DNA from: Methylocystis echinoides | GTDB lineage: Bacteria > Pseudomonadota > Alphaproteobacteria > Rhizobiales > Beijerinckiaceae | Direction: 5' to 3' | Length of the DNA stretch: 64,000 nt | Assembly (NCBI RefSeq): GCF_027923385.1 | Contig: NZ_BSEC01000001.1 | Coordinates: 632,501 to 696,500 of the forward strand | Shown: one piece after another, positions 42,127-51,762 of the stretch | Numbering within the stretch: the first letter of the stretch is position 1 | Layout of the letters: each line of letters opens with the position of its first letter | Program-made: the position numbers and the translations under genes | Notes under the pieces: generated by a model | What the model saw: only the letters and a program-made list of their open reading frames with translations | Told to the model about the DNA's origin: nothing | Databases searched by the model: none

Positions 42127-43397
42127 GCCTCGTCACCGACTCGCCCGTCTGGCGCCCCTTCACGCAACATGCGTTGCAGCCGGGGGCTTACAAGATCGCG
42201 CACGCCGAGGGTGCGTGGCTCACGGCGGAGGACGGAACGCGCTTCCTCGACGCCATCTCCTCCTGGTGGGTGATCACGCACGGCCACCGCCACCCGGAGA
42301 TCATGGCGGCGATCCGCCAGCAGACGGAGACGCTCGACCAGATCATCTTCGCGGGCTTCACCCATGAACCGGCGGAAGCCCTGGCGCGGCGCCTCGTCGA
42401 GATCACGCCGGAGGGGCTGGATTACGTCTTCTATTCCGACAGCGGCTCCACGGCGGTCGAAGTCGCGATCAAGATGGCGCTCGGCTATTGGCGCAATCGC
42501 GGCCTGTCGCGGCGGCGCGTCATCGCCATGGAGCACGCCTATCACGGCGATACGGTCGGAACTATGTCGGCCGGCGCGCGCTCCGTTTTCAACGCGCCTT
42601 ACGAGCCGCTGCTGTTCGACGTGGCGCGCGTTCCCTTTCCCGGGCGCGGCGCGGAACAGGCGACCTTCGACGCGCTGGAGGCCTTCTGCCGCGACGGCGC
42701 CGCCGCTTTCATCGTCGAGCCGCTCATTCTCGGCGCCGGCGGCATGCTGACCTATGGCGCGCCCGTGCTTGCCGAGATGAAGCGCATCTGCGAGACGCAT
42801 GGCGTGCTGTTCATCGCCGACGAGGTGATGACGGGCTTCGGCCGCACCGGGACGCTCTTCGCCTGCGAGCAGGCGGGAATCGTTCCCGACATCGCCTGCT
42901 ATTCGAAGGGACTGACCGGCGGCTCGGTTCCGCTCGCCGTCACAATGTGCCGACGCGAGATTTACGACGCGCATTACGCCCCGGAGCGCGCCCGCGCCTT
43001 TTTCCATTCCAGCTCCTTCACCGCCAACCCGATCGGTTGCGCGGCGGCGCTGGCCAATCTCGGCATTTGGGAAAAGGCCGACGCCCGCGCGCGCGTCGCG
43101 CAGCTCGCCGCGATGCAGGCCGAACGTGCGTCGCGCTTCGTCGACGATCCGCGCTTCTCGGCGGTGCGCCATCTCGGCACGATCGTCGCGCTCGATCTCG
43201 ACGTCGCGCACAGCGGCTATGCGTCGACGCTGAGCCTCGATCTGATGCGCTTCTTCAACGCGCGCGGTCTGCTCCTGCGGCCGCTCGGGCCGACGATCTA
43301 TGTGCTGCCGCCCTATTGCGTGACGGCCGGGGAGCTCGACGGCGTCTATGAGGCGATCGGCGCGGCAGCCAATCAGTTCGCCTCACGCGCGGTCTGA
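42123..43397 (+). CDS. bioA: Adenosylmethionine-8-amino-7-oxononanoate aminotransferase
   Basis: PLP aminotransferase using SAM as amino donor to make 7,8-diaminopelargonate. The family landmarks are WRPFTQH at the N-terminus, ISSWWVITHGHRHPEI, YSDSGSTAVEVAIKMAL, AYHGDTVGTMS, IADEVMTGFGRTG and the PLP lysine K262 in CYSKGLTGG. Length is 424 residues. Its 3' end overlaps the convergent acyl-CoA ligase gene by 25 bases. bioB is not in the window. Confidence 0.95.
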   Translation: MSLVTDSPVWRPFTQHALQPGAYKIAHAEGAWLTAEDGTRFLDAISSWWVITHGHRHPEIMAAIRQQTETLDQIIFAGFTHEPAEALARRLVEITPEGLDYVFYSDSGSTAVEVAIKMALGYWRNRGLSRRRVIAMEHAYHGDTVGTMSAGARSVFNAPYEPLLFDVARVPFPGRGAEQATFDALEAFCRDGAAAFIVEPLILGAGGMLTYGAPVLAEMKRICETHGVLFIADEVMTGFGRTGTLFACEQAGIVPDIACYSKGLTGGSVPLAVTMCRREIYDAHYAPERARAFFHSSSFTANPIGCAAALANLGIWEKADARARVAQLAAMQAERASRFVDDPRFSAVRHLGTIVALDLDVAHSGYASTLSLDLMRFFNARGLLLRPLGPTIYVLPPYCVTAGELDGVYEAIGAAANQFASRAV

Positions 43398-45142
43398 ATC
43401 TCGGTCTTCACCGAGCGCCCCCGGCCTTCGTCGGGGGGGACTTGCGCGCGGGCGTCGAACTCCTCCTTCAAGGCGCGGCGCAGGATCTTGCCGACGTTGG
43501 TTTTGGGCAGCACGTCGCGGAATTCGTAGAAGCGCGGCACTTTGTAGCCGGTGAGCTGTTCATGCGCGAAGTTGCGCAGCTCCTCGGCGGTGAGGCTTGG
43601 GTCGCGCGCGACGACAAAGGCCATGGGCGCTTCGCCGGAATGGGCGAAAGGCACGCCGATGACGGCGACTTCCTTCACCTTCGGGTGCTGGCTGAGCACA
43701 GCCTCGACTTCATTGGGATAGACGTTGAATCCGGAGACGAGGATCATGTCCTTGAGCCGGTCGACGATGCGCAGCATGCCGTCGGGCTCCATGATGGCGA
43801 TGTCGCCGGTCTTGAAGAAGCCGTCGGGCGTCATCACTTTCGCCGTCTCATCCGGCCGTCGCCAGTATCCCGGCATCACCTGCGGGCCACGCACGCAGAG
43901 TTCGCCGCGCTCGCCCGGCGGGACGATCTCGCCGCTGGAAGTGCGGATCGAAATCTCGGTCGAGGGCTGCGGATAGCCGATGCCCCCGGTGAAATCGGAG
44001 ATGTCGGGGCGATTGACGGTGACAATGGGCGAGGTTTCCGAAAGGCCATATCCTTCGATGATCGGCCGGCCCGAAACCGCTTTCCATCGATGCGCGACGA
44101 CTTCCTGCGTGGCCATGCCGCCGGAGATGTTCATGATGAGATGCGAGAAGTCGACAGTGCGGATGTCGCGGGAGTCGGCGAGCGCGGCGTAGAGCGTGTT
44201 CACGCCGGACATGAGCGTGAAACGCGACTGGCGCATGGTCGCGATGAGACCTTTCAGGTCGCGCGGGTTGGCGATGAGCACGCAACAACCGCCGGTGCGG
44301 ATCAGCAGCATGCAGCAGGCGGTGAGCGCAAAGATATGATAGAGCGGCAGCGCCGTGATCATCTTGAGGGGGCCGCGCGGCTCCAGATACCATCTCAGCC
44401 AGGCCCAGGACTGTTCGATGTTCGCGGCGACATTGCTGTGAAGCAGCACGGCGCCCTTGGCGACGCCCGTCGTGCCGCCCGTATATTGCAGAAAGGCGAT
44501 ATCGTCAGGGCTCACCGCGACAGGCGTCAGTTTTGTCGGATCGCTTCCAAGCACCCGCGAAAATGGCAGAGAGTCCGGCAGGCGATAAACCGGAACCATC
44601 CTCTTTACGTAGCGCGCGACGAAATTCACGACGAGGCCCTTGAGGCCCATGAGATCGCCCGCCGTGACGATGATCGCCTGCTCGATCTTCATCTCGCGCC
44701 AGGCGGCTTCGGCGGTATGGGCGAAATTCTCGAAGACGAAGAGGAAGCGCGCGCCCGAATCGTTGATCTGATGCGCGAGTTCCGTCGGCGTATAGAGCGG
44801 GTTGACGTTCACCACCACGCCGCCGGCGAGCAGCGCGCCGAAAAGAATGGCCGGATAGGCGAGGAGATTGGGCGACATGATCGCGATGCGATCGCCCTTC
44901 TGGAGTCCCTGCGCCTGAAGCCAGACGGCGACGCGCTCGGCGGCCTGCCCGAGCTCCCGGTAACTCAGCTTCGCGCCGAAGCTCTCCATGGCCGGGCTGT
45001 CGGCATGGGCGGCGACGGCGGCGCGGAACATGTCGACGAGCGTCGCACAGGCGGAAGGGTCGATGTCCGCCGGAACGCCCGGCGGATAGGAGGCGAGCCA
45101 GGGCCGCGCTGCATAAGGGTCCGGCTGTCGCTCGCTGGTCAT
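43373..45142 (-). CDS. Long-chain acyl-CoA ligase (FadD-like)
   Basis: AMP-forming acyl-CoA synthetase. The P-loop-like motif YTGGTTGVAKGA lies near residue 215, GYGLSETSPIV near 365, the hinge region KTGDIAIMEPDGMLRIVDRLKDMILVSGFNVYPNEVE near 455-490 and the catalytic C-terminal lysine in PKTNVGKILRRALKEE near 565. Length of 589 residues is typical of FadD. It activates fatty acids for degradation or lipid recycling; chain-length specificity cannot be read. It is monocistronic as far as visible. Confidence 0.9.
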   Translation of the reverse strand: MTSERQPDPYAARPWLASYPPGVPADIDPSACATLVDMFRAAVAAHADSPAMESFGAKLSYRELGQAAERVAVWLQAQGLQKGDRIAIMSPNLLAYPAILFGALLAGGVVVNVNPLYTPTELAHQINDSGARFLFVFENFAHTAEAAWREMKIEQAIIVTAGDLMGLKGLVVNFVARYVKRMVPVYRLPDSLPFSRVLGSDPTKLTPVAVSPDDIAFLQYTGGTTGVAKGAVLLHSNVAANIEQSWAWLRWYLEPRGPLKMITALPLYHIFALTACCMLLIRTGGCCVLIANPRDLKGLIATMRQSRFTLMSGVNTLYAALADSRDIRTVDFSHLIMNISGGMATQEVVAHRWKAVSGRPIIEGYGLSETSPIVTVNRPDISDFTGGIGYPQPSTEISIRTSSGEIVPPGERGELCVRGPQVMPGYWRRPDETAKVMTPDGFFKTGDIAIMEPDGMLRIVDRLKDMILVSGFNVYPNEVEAVLSQHPKVKEVAVIGVPFAHSGEAPMAFVVARDPSLTAEELRNFAHEQLTGYKVPRFYEFRDVLPKTNVGKILRRALKEEFDARAQVPPDEGRGRSVKTEIQTAREAN

Positions 45143-45300
45143 GGTGCGCCTCTTGCCTGAAATCGAATCGATCTATCGCGGGAAAATAGCGCGGGTCTGG
45201 CCAATTTGCCGTGACGGGCGCGCGACGATCTGTGCTGCAATGCGAAAGGGGCTGTCCCGGCCCGCCCCTTCTCCCCACTTGAGCGGGAAGAGGGCCGCGG

Positions 45301-46308
45301 TCAGGCGCCCTGCGGCGTCAGCCCGGCCCCAAGCAGCAGCGCCACGCCCAGCCCGAGGACGAGCAGCGCCGCAACCAGCTCCGCCCCACGGGCGAGGAGG
45401 GCCGTGCGCCGCACGCCCGGCCCGGAGAAGCGCAGCGCCAGACCCTTGGCGTAGACGGCGATCGACGCGATCGCCCCGGTGGTGAGCGCCGTGCCGGCCG
45501 ACATGGCCATCACCGCGCCCGCGCCGGCGGCGAACATGTTCTGCGAGAGGGTGAAGACCAGCACCAGTATCGCCCCCGAGCAGGGCCGCAGCCCCGCCGC
45601 GACGACCGTCGCCAGCGCGTCCCGCCATTGAAAGCCGGGACCGGAGAGCGTCGCCGGGTCGGGCGCATGGGCGTGGCCGCAGCCGGGGCCGTGGACATGG
45701 CCCGGATCGTCTATCGCCTCGCAGACGAAGCGGCGCGTCCCGCCGGCGGCGGGGTCCGGCGCGCGCAGGGCGGCGGCGAGCGCGCGGCCCTTGGTCCAGG
45801 TGAGACGCAGGCCGAGCGCGGCGATGGCGAGGTAGCTCGCGACCTCGATCGCCTGCGCCGCCCCGGTCATCTGGCCGGCGGTGGCGTTGAAAACGAGGGC
45901 CGCGACGGCCACGAGCGCAATGGCGACGATTCCCTGCAACAGCGCGGCGAGGCCGGCGAGCGCAAGCCCGCGCTTCAGCTGGACTTGATTGGCGACCATG
46001 TAGGAGGTCAGCACCGCCTTGCCGTGGCCGGGCCCGGCGGCGTGGAAGACGCCATAGGCGAAGCTGGCCCCGGCCAGCGTGAAAAAGGCGCGGGGGTCGG
46101 TCTTCAGCGCGCGGGCGGCGGCCTGAAGCTCGGCGTGGAACTTGTTCTGCCAGGCGAGGATGAGCCCCGTGAAGCCGGACGCCGCGCCGGCGGCTTCCTG
46201 CCCGCCCACGGCGAACGGGTGACGCTGGGCGAGCGCCGGATCAATGGCGAGAAACAGGAGCGCCCCGGCGGCGACGGCCGCGAGCGCCCCGAACCGTCTG
46301 CGCGTCAC
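45301..46308 (-). CDS. NicO-family nickel/cobalt transporter
   Basis: Polytopic membrane protein of 335 residues. The conserved HAAGPGHGKAVLTSYMV segment near 90 contains the metal-binding histidines of the NicO/RcnA family. A cytoplasmic or periplasmic loop carries a His-rich HVHGPGCGHAHAPDP run near 215, then GLRPCSGAILVLVFTL and further helices. NicO members move Ni2+ or Co2+; cobalt supply would suit the cobalamin genes at 51-55 kb, but direction and metal are not shown. It overlaps the upstream DUF1007 gene by 4 bases. Confidence 0.87.
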   Translation of the reverse strand: MTRRRFGALAAVAAGALLFLAIDPALAQRHPFAVGGQEAAGAASGFTGLILAWQNKFHAELQAAARALKTDPRAFFTLAGASFAYGVFHAAGPGHGKAVLTSYMVANQVQLKRGLALAGLAALLQGIVAIALVAVAALVFNATAGQMTGAAQAIEVASYLAIAALGLRLTWTKGRALAAALRAPDPAAGGTRRFVCEAIDDPGHVHGPGCGHAHAPDPATLSGPGFQWRDALATVVAAGLRPCSGAILVLVFTLSQNMFAAGAGAVMAMSAGTALTTGAIASIAVYAKGLALRFSGPGVRRTALLARGAELVAALLVLGLGVALLLGAGLTPQGA

Positions 46309-46946
46309 GGGCAGGCCACGATGGCGCGGGTCGCGAGCTTCACGCCGAAATCGGCGCCGGGCGACATGTTCTGGAAGAAGGCTTCGCTCAGCTTCTGATT
46401 GTCGGCGGCGACGAGCGGCCCGGGCTCCATCAGGCTCACCGAGCAGCCCGCGGGCGCCTTGGCGAGGGTCACCGGGTCTTTTTTCTCCAGGCCGAAGGAG
46501 ACGAAATAGGTCGGGTCATAGACCTGGAAGGAGAAGGGCTTTTTCGCGGCGGCAGGGGTTTCGAGCGGCAGGAAGAAGTGCAGGGTCACGATCTTCTTGT
46601 CGTTCGCCTCGAGCCAGACCTCCTCGGGCGCCTTGAAGGGGGCCTTGGCGTTGTTCTGCTTGGCGTAAGTGAAATAATCGAACTCGGCCAGCGACTCGAC
46701 ATTGGTCTTCGCCAGCGGCGCCAGTTCCTCGCGGGTCGGGGGCTTGCCGTCCTTGCCGAGCCCCTGCACGGCGAAGGCGGAATACATTTCGTCAAATTCC
46801 CAGGCGTGCCGCACCCCCGCGATCCTGCCGTCCGGCGCGAAGACGACCTCGCTGCGCACCGCCACCCAGACATGCGGATGCGCCCGGACCGCAGCCGTTC
46901 CACCGAGCGTCAGCAGCAGGGCGATGAGGAGGGGGCGCAGGGTCAT
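46305..46946 (-). CDS. DUF1007-family periplasmic protein
   Basis: A protein of 213 residues with an N-terminal signal peptide (cleavage near VRA-21) followed at once by HPHVWVAVRSEVVF, the conserved start of DUF1007 proteins, and GVRHAWEFDEMYSAF. The family is regularly next to NicO transporters, as here with a 4-base overlap, and is thought to be an accessory, perhaps metal-binding, component. The mature N-terminus with His-x-His could bind metal (inference). Confidence 0.88.
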   Translation of the reverse strand: MTLRPLLIALLLTLGGTAAVRAHPHVWVAVRSEVVFAPDGRIAGVRHAWEFDEMYSAFAVQGLGKDGKPPTREELAPLAKTNVESLAEFDYFTYAKQNNAKAPFKAPEEVWLEANDKKIVTLHFFLPLETPAAAKKPFSFQVYDPTYFVSFGLEKKDPVTLAKAPAGCSVSLMEPGPLVAADNQKLSEAFFQNMSPGADFGVKLATRAIVACP

Positions 46947-47230
46947 ATGCTGTCCGATTAGGGGTTGAAATCGGCGAAAACAGGGCGTCGCGCCCCTGCC
47001 GAAAGCCTGTGTATCTCATGACATCGGTTCTTGAAAACGTCATTGCCTCTGGCTTAGAGTGAAGGTCAGTCCGCCCCATGGACGGTCCGGGCGGGCGGCG
47101 CCGCGCGGAGCGGAAGCGGCTCCTGAACGTAGTCGAGCCTCGGACAGGCTCGTGAGTGCTCGTTCCTCGTAATTGTGTTTTAGCGCACAGCCCAAGCGCG
47201 CATCGCCGTATCGCGCAGGAGAGTTGTTGA

Positions 47231-50200
47231 ATGGCGGATTCTGTCGCCGGCGATGTGACTTCCGGCTCCGCCTTCGGCAAGGCAAGCCTCTCGGATCGCT
47301 TCGACCTTGCCCGCGACCGCGTGCTGATCACCGGCACGCAGGCGATCGTGCGCCTGCTTCTCATGCAGAAGGAGCGCGACCGGCGCGCGGGGCTCAATAC
47401 GGCGGGGTTCATCACCGGCTATCGCGGCTCGCCGCTGGGCGGCGTCGACGCGCAGATGCACAAGGCGCAATCGCTTTTCGCACGCAATGACATCCTGTTC
47501 ATGCCGGGCCTCAACGAGGACCTCGCCGCGACCGCCGTGTGGGGCGCGCAGCAGGCCGAGATGCGCGGCGAAGGCAAATATGACGGCGTTTTCTCGATCT
47601 GGTATGGCAAGGGACCGGGCGTCGACCGCAGCGGCGACGCGCTGCGCCACGTCAATCTCGCCGGAACCTCGCGCCATGGCGGCGTGCTCGCCCTGATGGG
47701 CGACGACCATACGGCCGAATCCTCCACGACCGCGCATCAATCTGATTTCGCTTTCGTCGACGCCATGATGCCGATCCTCTCGCCGGCCGGCGTGCAGGAG
47801 ATTCTCGATTACGGCGTTTATGGCTTCGCCCTGTCGCGCTTCGCCGGCGTGTGGGCGGGCATCAAGCTTCTCAAGGACACGGTGGAATCGACGGCCTCGA
47901 TCGACGGGTCGTTCGATCGCGTGCGCCCGGTGGTTCCGGGCGATTTCGTCCCGCCTCCGGGCGGGCTGAACATTCGCCCGGGCGATCCGGTGCTGGCGCA
48001 GGAGGAGCGGCTGCAGGAGAGCAAGCGCGACGCCATGCTCGCCTTCATCCGCGCCAATGGGCTCAATCGCATCATCACCTCGGGCGGCGCCAATCCGAAG
48101 ATCGGGATCATCACCGTCGGCAAGTCCTATCTCGACGTGCGTCAGGCGCTCGACGATCTCGGGATCGACGAGGTGAAGGCCAATGATCTCGGCCTGCGTC
48201 TCTACAAGATCGCCGCGCCCTGGCCGCTGGAGCCGCGCGGGCTGCACGACTTCGCGCGCGGGCTCGACCTCGTCATGGTGGTCGAGGAGAAGCGCTCGCT
48301 CATCGAAGTGCAGTTGCGCGAGGAGTTGTACGGCGCGCCGCATCAGCCGGTCTGCGTCGGCAAGAAGGACGAGCGCGGCGACTGGCTGTTCCCGGCCAAG
48401 GGCGCGCTCGACGCCAATGACGTCGCCATCGCCATCGGCCGCCGTCTGCTGAAATATCACGGCATCGAAGACCTCGAAGCGCGCGTGCGGCGGCTGGAGC
48501 GGCTGCAGGAACGCCGCAAGTCGATGACCGACGTGACCGTGCGCGTGCCGCATTTCTGCGCCGGCTGTCCGCATTCGACCTCGACCCATGTGCCGGAAGG
48601 CGCGCGCGCCTATACGGGCATCGGCTGCCATTACATGGCGCAATGGATGGGCCGCTCGACCGAGGGCTACACCCATATGGGCGGCGAGGGCGCCAACTGG
48701 ATCGGCGAGGCGCCGTTCTCGACGCGCGGCCATATGTTCCAGAATCTCGGCGACGGCACCTATAATCATTCGGGTTCGCTCGCCATCCGCTTCGCCGTCG
48801 CGGCGGGCACGAACATCACCTTCAAGATCCTTTACAACGGCGTCGTCGCCATGACGGGCGGCCAGAAACATGAAGGCGAACTGACCGTCGAAGCGATTGC
48901 GCATCAGGTGGCGGCGGAAGGCGTGAAGAAGATCGCGCTCGTCACCGACGAGCCCAACAAATACGCGCCGACGATCACCTGGCCGCCGGGCCTCACGGTC
49001 CATCACCGCAACATCATCAATGAGGTGCAGCGCGAACTGGCGGAGACGCCGGGCGTCACCGTGCTGATCTACGACCAGACCTGCGCCACCGAAAAACGCC
49101 GCCTGCGCAAGCGCGGCCTGTTTCCCGATCCCGACGCGCGCATCATCATCAATGAACTGGTGTGCGAAGGCTGCGGCGATTGCGGCACGGCGTCGAACTG
49201 CGTCGCGGTGCAGCCGATGGAGACCGAATTCGGCCGCAAGCGCCGCATCGATCAATCCGCCTGCAACAAGGATTTCTCCTGCCTCGAAGGCTTCTGCCCG
49301 AGCTTCGTGACCGTGCATGGCGCGCGCATGAAGAAGGCGCCGCTGCCGACGAAGGAAGACGCCAACGGCCAGCCGGCGCTGCCGGAGCCGAGGATCGCGG
49401 AGATTGGCGCGACGCCTCACGGCATTCTCATTGCGGGTCTTGGCGGCACGGGCGTCGTCACGGTTTCCGCCATTCTCGGCATGGCCGCGCATCTCGAGGG
49501 CAAGGGCGTCGGCGTCATCGACATGGCCGGCCTCGCGCAAAAGGGCGGCGCCGTCTATTGCCATGTGAAGATCGGCCACACGCCGGCGGACGTTCACGCC
49601 ATCCGCATCGCCGCGGGCGAAGCCAATCTTTTGCTCGGCTGCGATCTTGTCGTCGCCGGCGCCAAGCAGGTGCTCGCCGCCGTGGAGCAGGGCAAGACGG
49701 CCGTGCTCGTCAACAGCGCCGAGGTGTTTCCGGGCGACATCGAGCGCAATCCCGATTTCGTTCTGCCGTCGGAGGAGATCAAACAGGCGATCCGCCGCGC
49801 CGGCGGGCCGGAGTCGATCTTCATCGACACAACCGCGCTGGCGCAGGCGCTGCTCGGCGACTCGATCGCCGCCAATATCTTCATTCTCGGCTACGCCTGG
49901 CAGAAGGGCTATCTGCCGCTCAGCGAAGCAGCGATCCTGCGCGCCATCGAACTCAATGGCGAGTCGGTGCCAATGAATCATTCGGCCTTCCTCTGGGGCC
50001 GCCGCGCCGCGCATGACATGAAGAGCGTCGAGGCGGTCGTGGAATCGCTGCGCCGTCCGACCGAGGCGAAGCAGCGCTCGAAGACGCTCGATGAAGTGAT
50101 CGACCGCCGCGCGGCCTTTCTGGTCGACTATCAGAACGAGTCGTACAGCGCGCATTATCGCGCCCGCGTCGAGGCGATCGCCCGGGCCGAGAAAACGCGC

Positions 50201-50746
50201 GCGCCCGGGACGACGGAACTCACGGAAGCGGTGGCGCGCTATCTGTTCAAGATGATGGCGTTCAAGGACGAGTTCGAGGTCGCGCGCCTCTATACGAGCG
50301 AGGCTTTTCAACGTCAGCTCGCCGAGACCTTCGAGGGCGATCTGACTCTCGAACTGCATCTCGCGCCGCCGATCCCCTTCCTGCAGCGCAAGACCGACTT
50401 CGGCGGCTCGCGCAAGATCACCTTCGGGCCGTGGATGTTCGGCGTGATGAAAGTGCTCGCGAAGCTGAAATGGTTGCGCGGCTCGTGGATCGACATTACC
50501 CGCTTCAACAACGACCGCATCGTCGAGCGCCGCCTGCTTGCGGAATATGAGGCGCTCATCGACGAGATCCTGGCGTCGCTCACGCCGGACAATCACGCCG
50601 CCGCCGTGGCGCTGGCGCGCCTGCCCGAGCGGATTCGCGGCTTCGGCCATATCAAGGCCCGCCACATCGCCGCCGTCGAGCCCGAGCGCGAGCGCCTGCT
50701 CGCCGAGTTCCGCCACCCGACCGCCGTGAAGCTCGCGGCGGAGTGA
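47231..50746 (+). CDS. Indolepyruvate ferredoxin oxidoreductase, fused large protein
   Basis: Thiamine-diphosphate and iron-sulfur enzyme that oxidatively decarboxylates aryl- or branched-chain 2-oxo acids to acyl-CoA with ferredoxin as acceptor. One 1171-residue chain carries the pyrimidine-binding part at the N-terminus (TGYRGSPLGGVD), the TPP-binding region with FCAGCPHSTSTHVPEGARAYTGIGCHYM and GGEGANWIGEAPF near 440-500, a cysteine-rich segment (CEGCGDCG...C, CNKDFSCLEGFC) near 645-690, and the gamma domain with GGTGVVTVSAILG near 740. Such fusions are common in Proteobacteria. The ATG at 47231 has AGGAGAG upstream. It stands alone but is directly followed by the cobalamin genes. Confidence 0.93.
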   Translation: MADSVAGDVTSGSAFGKASLSDRFDLARDRVLITGTQAIVRLLLMQKERDRRAGLNTAGFITGYRGSPLGGVDAQMHKAQSLFARNDILFMPGLNEDLAATAVWGAQQAEMRGEGKYDGVFSIWYGKGPGVDRSGDALRHVNLAGTSRHGGVLALMGDDHTAESSTTAHQSDFAFVDAMMPILSPAGVQEILDYGVYGFALSRFAGVWAGIKLLKDTVESTASIDGSFDRVRPVVPGDFVPPPGGLNIRPGDPVLAQEERLQESKRDAMLAFIRANGLNRIITSGGANPKIGIITVGKSYLDVRQALDDLGIDEVKANDLGLRLYKIAAPWPLEPRGLHDFARGLDLVMVVEEKRSLIEVQLREELYGAPHQPVCVGKKDERGDWLFPAKGALDANDVAIAIGRRLLKYHGIEDLEARVRRLERLQERRKSMTDVTVRVPHFCAGCPHSTSTHVPEGARAYTGIGCHYMAQWMGRSTEGYTHMGGEGANWIGEAPFSTRGHMFQNLGDGTYNHSGSLAIRFAVAAGTNITFKILYNGVVAMTGGQKHEGELTVEAIAHQVAAEGVKKIALVTDEPNKYAPTITWPPGLTVHHRNIINEVQRELAETPGVTVLIYDQTCATEKRRLRKRGLFPDPDARIIINELVCEGCGDCGTASNCVAVQPMETEFGRKRRIDQSACNKDFSCLEGFCPSFVTVHGARMKKAPLPTKEDANGQPALPEPRIAEIGATPHGILIAGLGGTGVVTVSAILGMAAHLEGKGVGVIDMAGLAQKGGAVYCHVKIGHTPADVHAIRIAAGEANLLLGCDLVVAGAKQVLAAVEQGKTAVLVNSAEVFPGDIERNPDFVLPSEEIKQAIRRAGGPESIFIDTTALAQALLGDSIAANIFILGYAWQKGYLPLSEAAILRAIELNGESVPMNHSAFLWGRRAAHDMKSVEAVVESLRRPTEAKQRSKTLDEVIDRRAAFLVDYQNESYSAHYRARVEAIARAEKTRAPGTTELTEAVARYLFKMMAFKDEFEVARLYTSEAFQRQLAETFEGDLTLELHLAPPIPFLQRKTDFGGSRKITFGPWMFGVMKVLAKLKWLRGSWIDITRFNNDRIVERRLLAEYEALIDEILASLTPDNHAAAVALARLPERIRGFGHIKARHIAAVEPERERLLAEFRHPTAVKLAAE

Positions 50747-51762
50747 GACGCGAGCAGGTGACCACGCCTGAAAGACCGGGTTTCGAGCGCGTTTCAGAAG
50801 GAGCGGCGCGCAGCGTGCGCTTATCCCTCCCCCTTGCGGGGAGGGTGGCCCCGCGCAGCGGGGTCGGGTGGGGTCAAGCCGCACCGAACGCCATGGCGCC
50901 GAGAACCCCCACCCGTCGCGCTTCGCGCGCCACCCTCTCCGCAAGGAGGAAGGATGGGACGTCATCCAGATCGTCGGACCCGCCGGCAAGCCGGGTAACC
51001 GACGAGTCGCGCGTCGCGCATCCGGCAAAGCAGCCCCGCATCCTCCTGCTCGCCGGCACGAGCGAGGCCCGCGCCCTCGCCGCGCGTCTGGCGCAGGGGG
51101 GGTACGACGCCGTCGCCTCGCTTGCCGGCCGCACCAGCGCGCCGGCGCCGCTTGCGCTGCCGATGCGCGTCGGCGGATTCGGCGGCGTCGAGGGGCTCGC
51201 GCGCTACCTTGTCGACAACCGCATCACCCATGTCGTCGACGCCACCCATCCCTTCGCGGCGCAAATCTCCGCCAACGCAGGCGCGGCCTGCGCGGCGCTG
51301 GGCCTGCCGCTGGTCGCTTTCGTCCGCGCGCCCTGGCGTCCCGAGCCGGATGACCGCTGGATCGAGGTCGCCGACAACGCCGCCGCCGCCGCCGCGCTCG
51401 GTCCCGCGCCGCGCCGCGTCTTCCTCACCATCGGCCGGCAGGGCGTCGCGGACTTTCGCGCCGCGCCGCGTCATGATTATGTGCTGCGCGTGATCGACGC
51501 TCCGGACCCAGACGACCTGCCGCCCAACTGCGCTTTGATATTTGCGCGGGGGCCGTTCGCGCGCGAGGATGAGATCGCGCTCATGCGCGCGCGCCAGATC
51601 GATGTGGTCGTGAGCAAGAACAGCGGCGGCGCGCTCACCTACGCCAAGATCGAGGCGGCGCGCGCGCTCGGCCTTCCCGTCGTCATGATTGCGCCGCCGC
51701 CGCACGCGGGCGTTGCGGTCGCGCATGATGTCGACGCGGTGATGGCGTTTCTGTCATCATGA
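50743..51762 (+). CDS. cobK: Precorrin-6A reductase (start uncertain)
   Basis: NADPH-dependent reductase of the corrin ring pathway. The conserved protein starts at about 51037 ([19 protein letters not shown]) and continues with [52 protein letters not shown] and [19 protein letters not shown]. The frame is open back to a GTG at 50743 that overlaps the previous stop, but the roughly 95 leader residues are mostly translated palindromic repeat (50824-50954) and are not expected in the family. There is no obvious ATG, GTG or TTG just before 51037, so the true start is unresolved. It overlaps cobQ by 4 bases. Confidence 0.85.
   Translation: MRREQVTTPERPGFERVSEGAARSVRLSLPLAGRVAPRSGVGWGQAAPNAMAPRTPTRRASRATLSARRKDGTSSRSSDPPASRVTDESRVAHPAKQPRILLLAGTSEARALAARLAQGGYDAVASLAGRTSAPAPLALPMRVGGFGGVEGLARYLVDNRITHVVDATHPFAAQISANAGAACAALGLPLVAFVRAPWRPEPDDRWIEVADNAAAAAALGPAPRRVFLTIGRQGVADFRAAPRHDYVLRVIDAPDPDDLPPNCALIFARGPFAREDEIALMRARQIDVVVSKNSGGALTYAKIEAARALGLPVVMIAPPPHAGVAVAHDVDAVMAFLSS
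50824..50954. repeat. Interspersed palindrome B
   Basis: Left arm TCCCTCCCCCTTGCGGGGAG... at 50824-50874 and a roughly complementary right arm at 50906-50954, each with the small GC stem CCCCGCGCAGCGGGG or GTCGCGCTTCGCGCG inside. The arms are diverged compared with copies A and C. The element lies in front of or inside the 5' part of cobK. Confidence 0.8.

Noticed and set aside
46947..47230. Possible tRNA or regulatory RNA before the oxidoreductase gene
   Set aside because: No cloverleaf, no TTCGAATC-type arm and no terminator hairpin could be found; only an AGGAGAG ribosome-binding site is clear.
47180..51028. A 1282-codon open frame on the minus strand opposite the oxidoreductase gene
   Set aside because: It is antisense to a clear 1171-residue enzyme with full family motifs. 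Its composition (Arg, His, Ala, Asp rich) is that of a mirror frame in GC-rich DNA.
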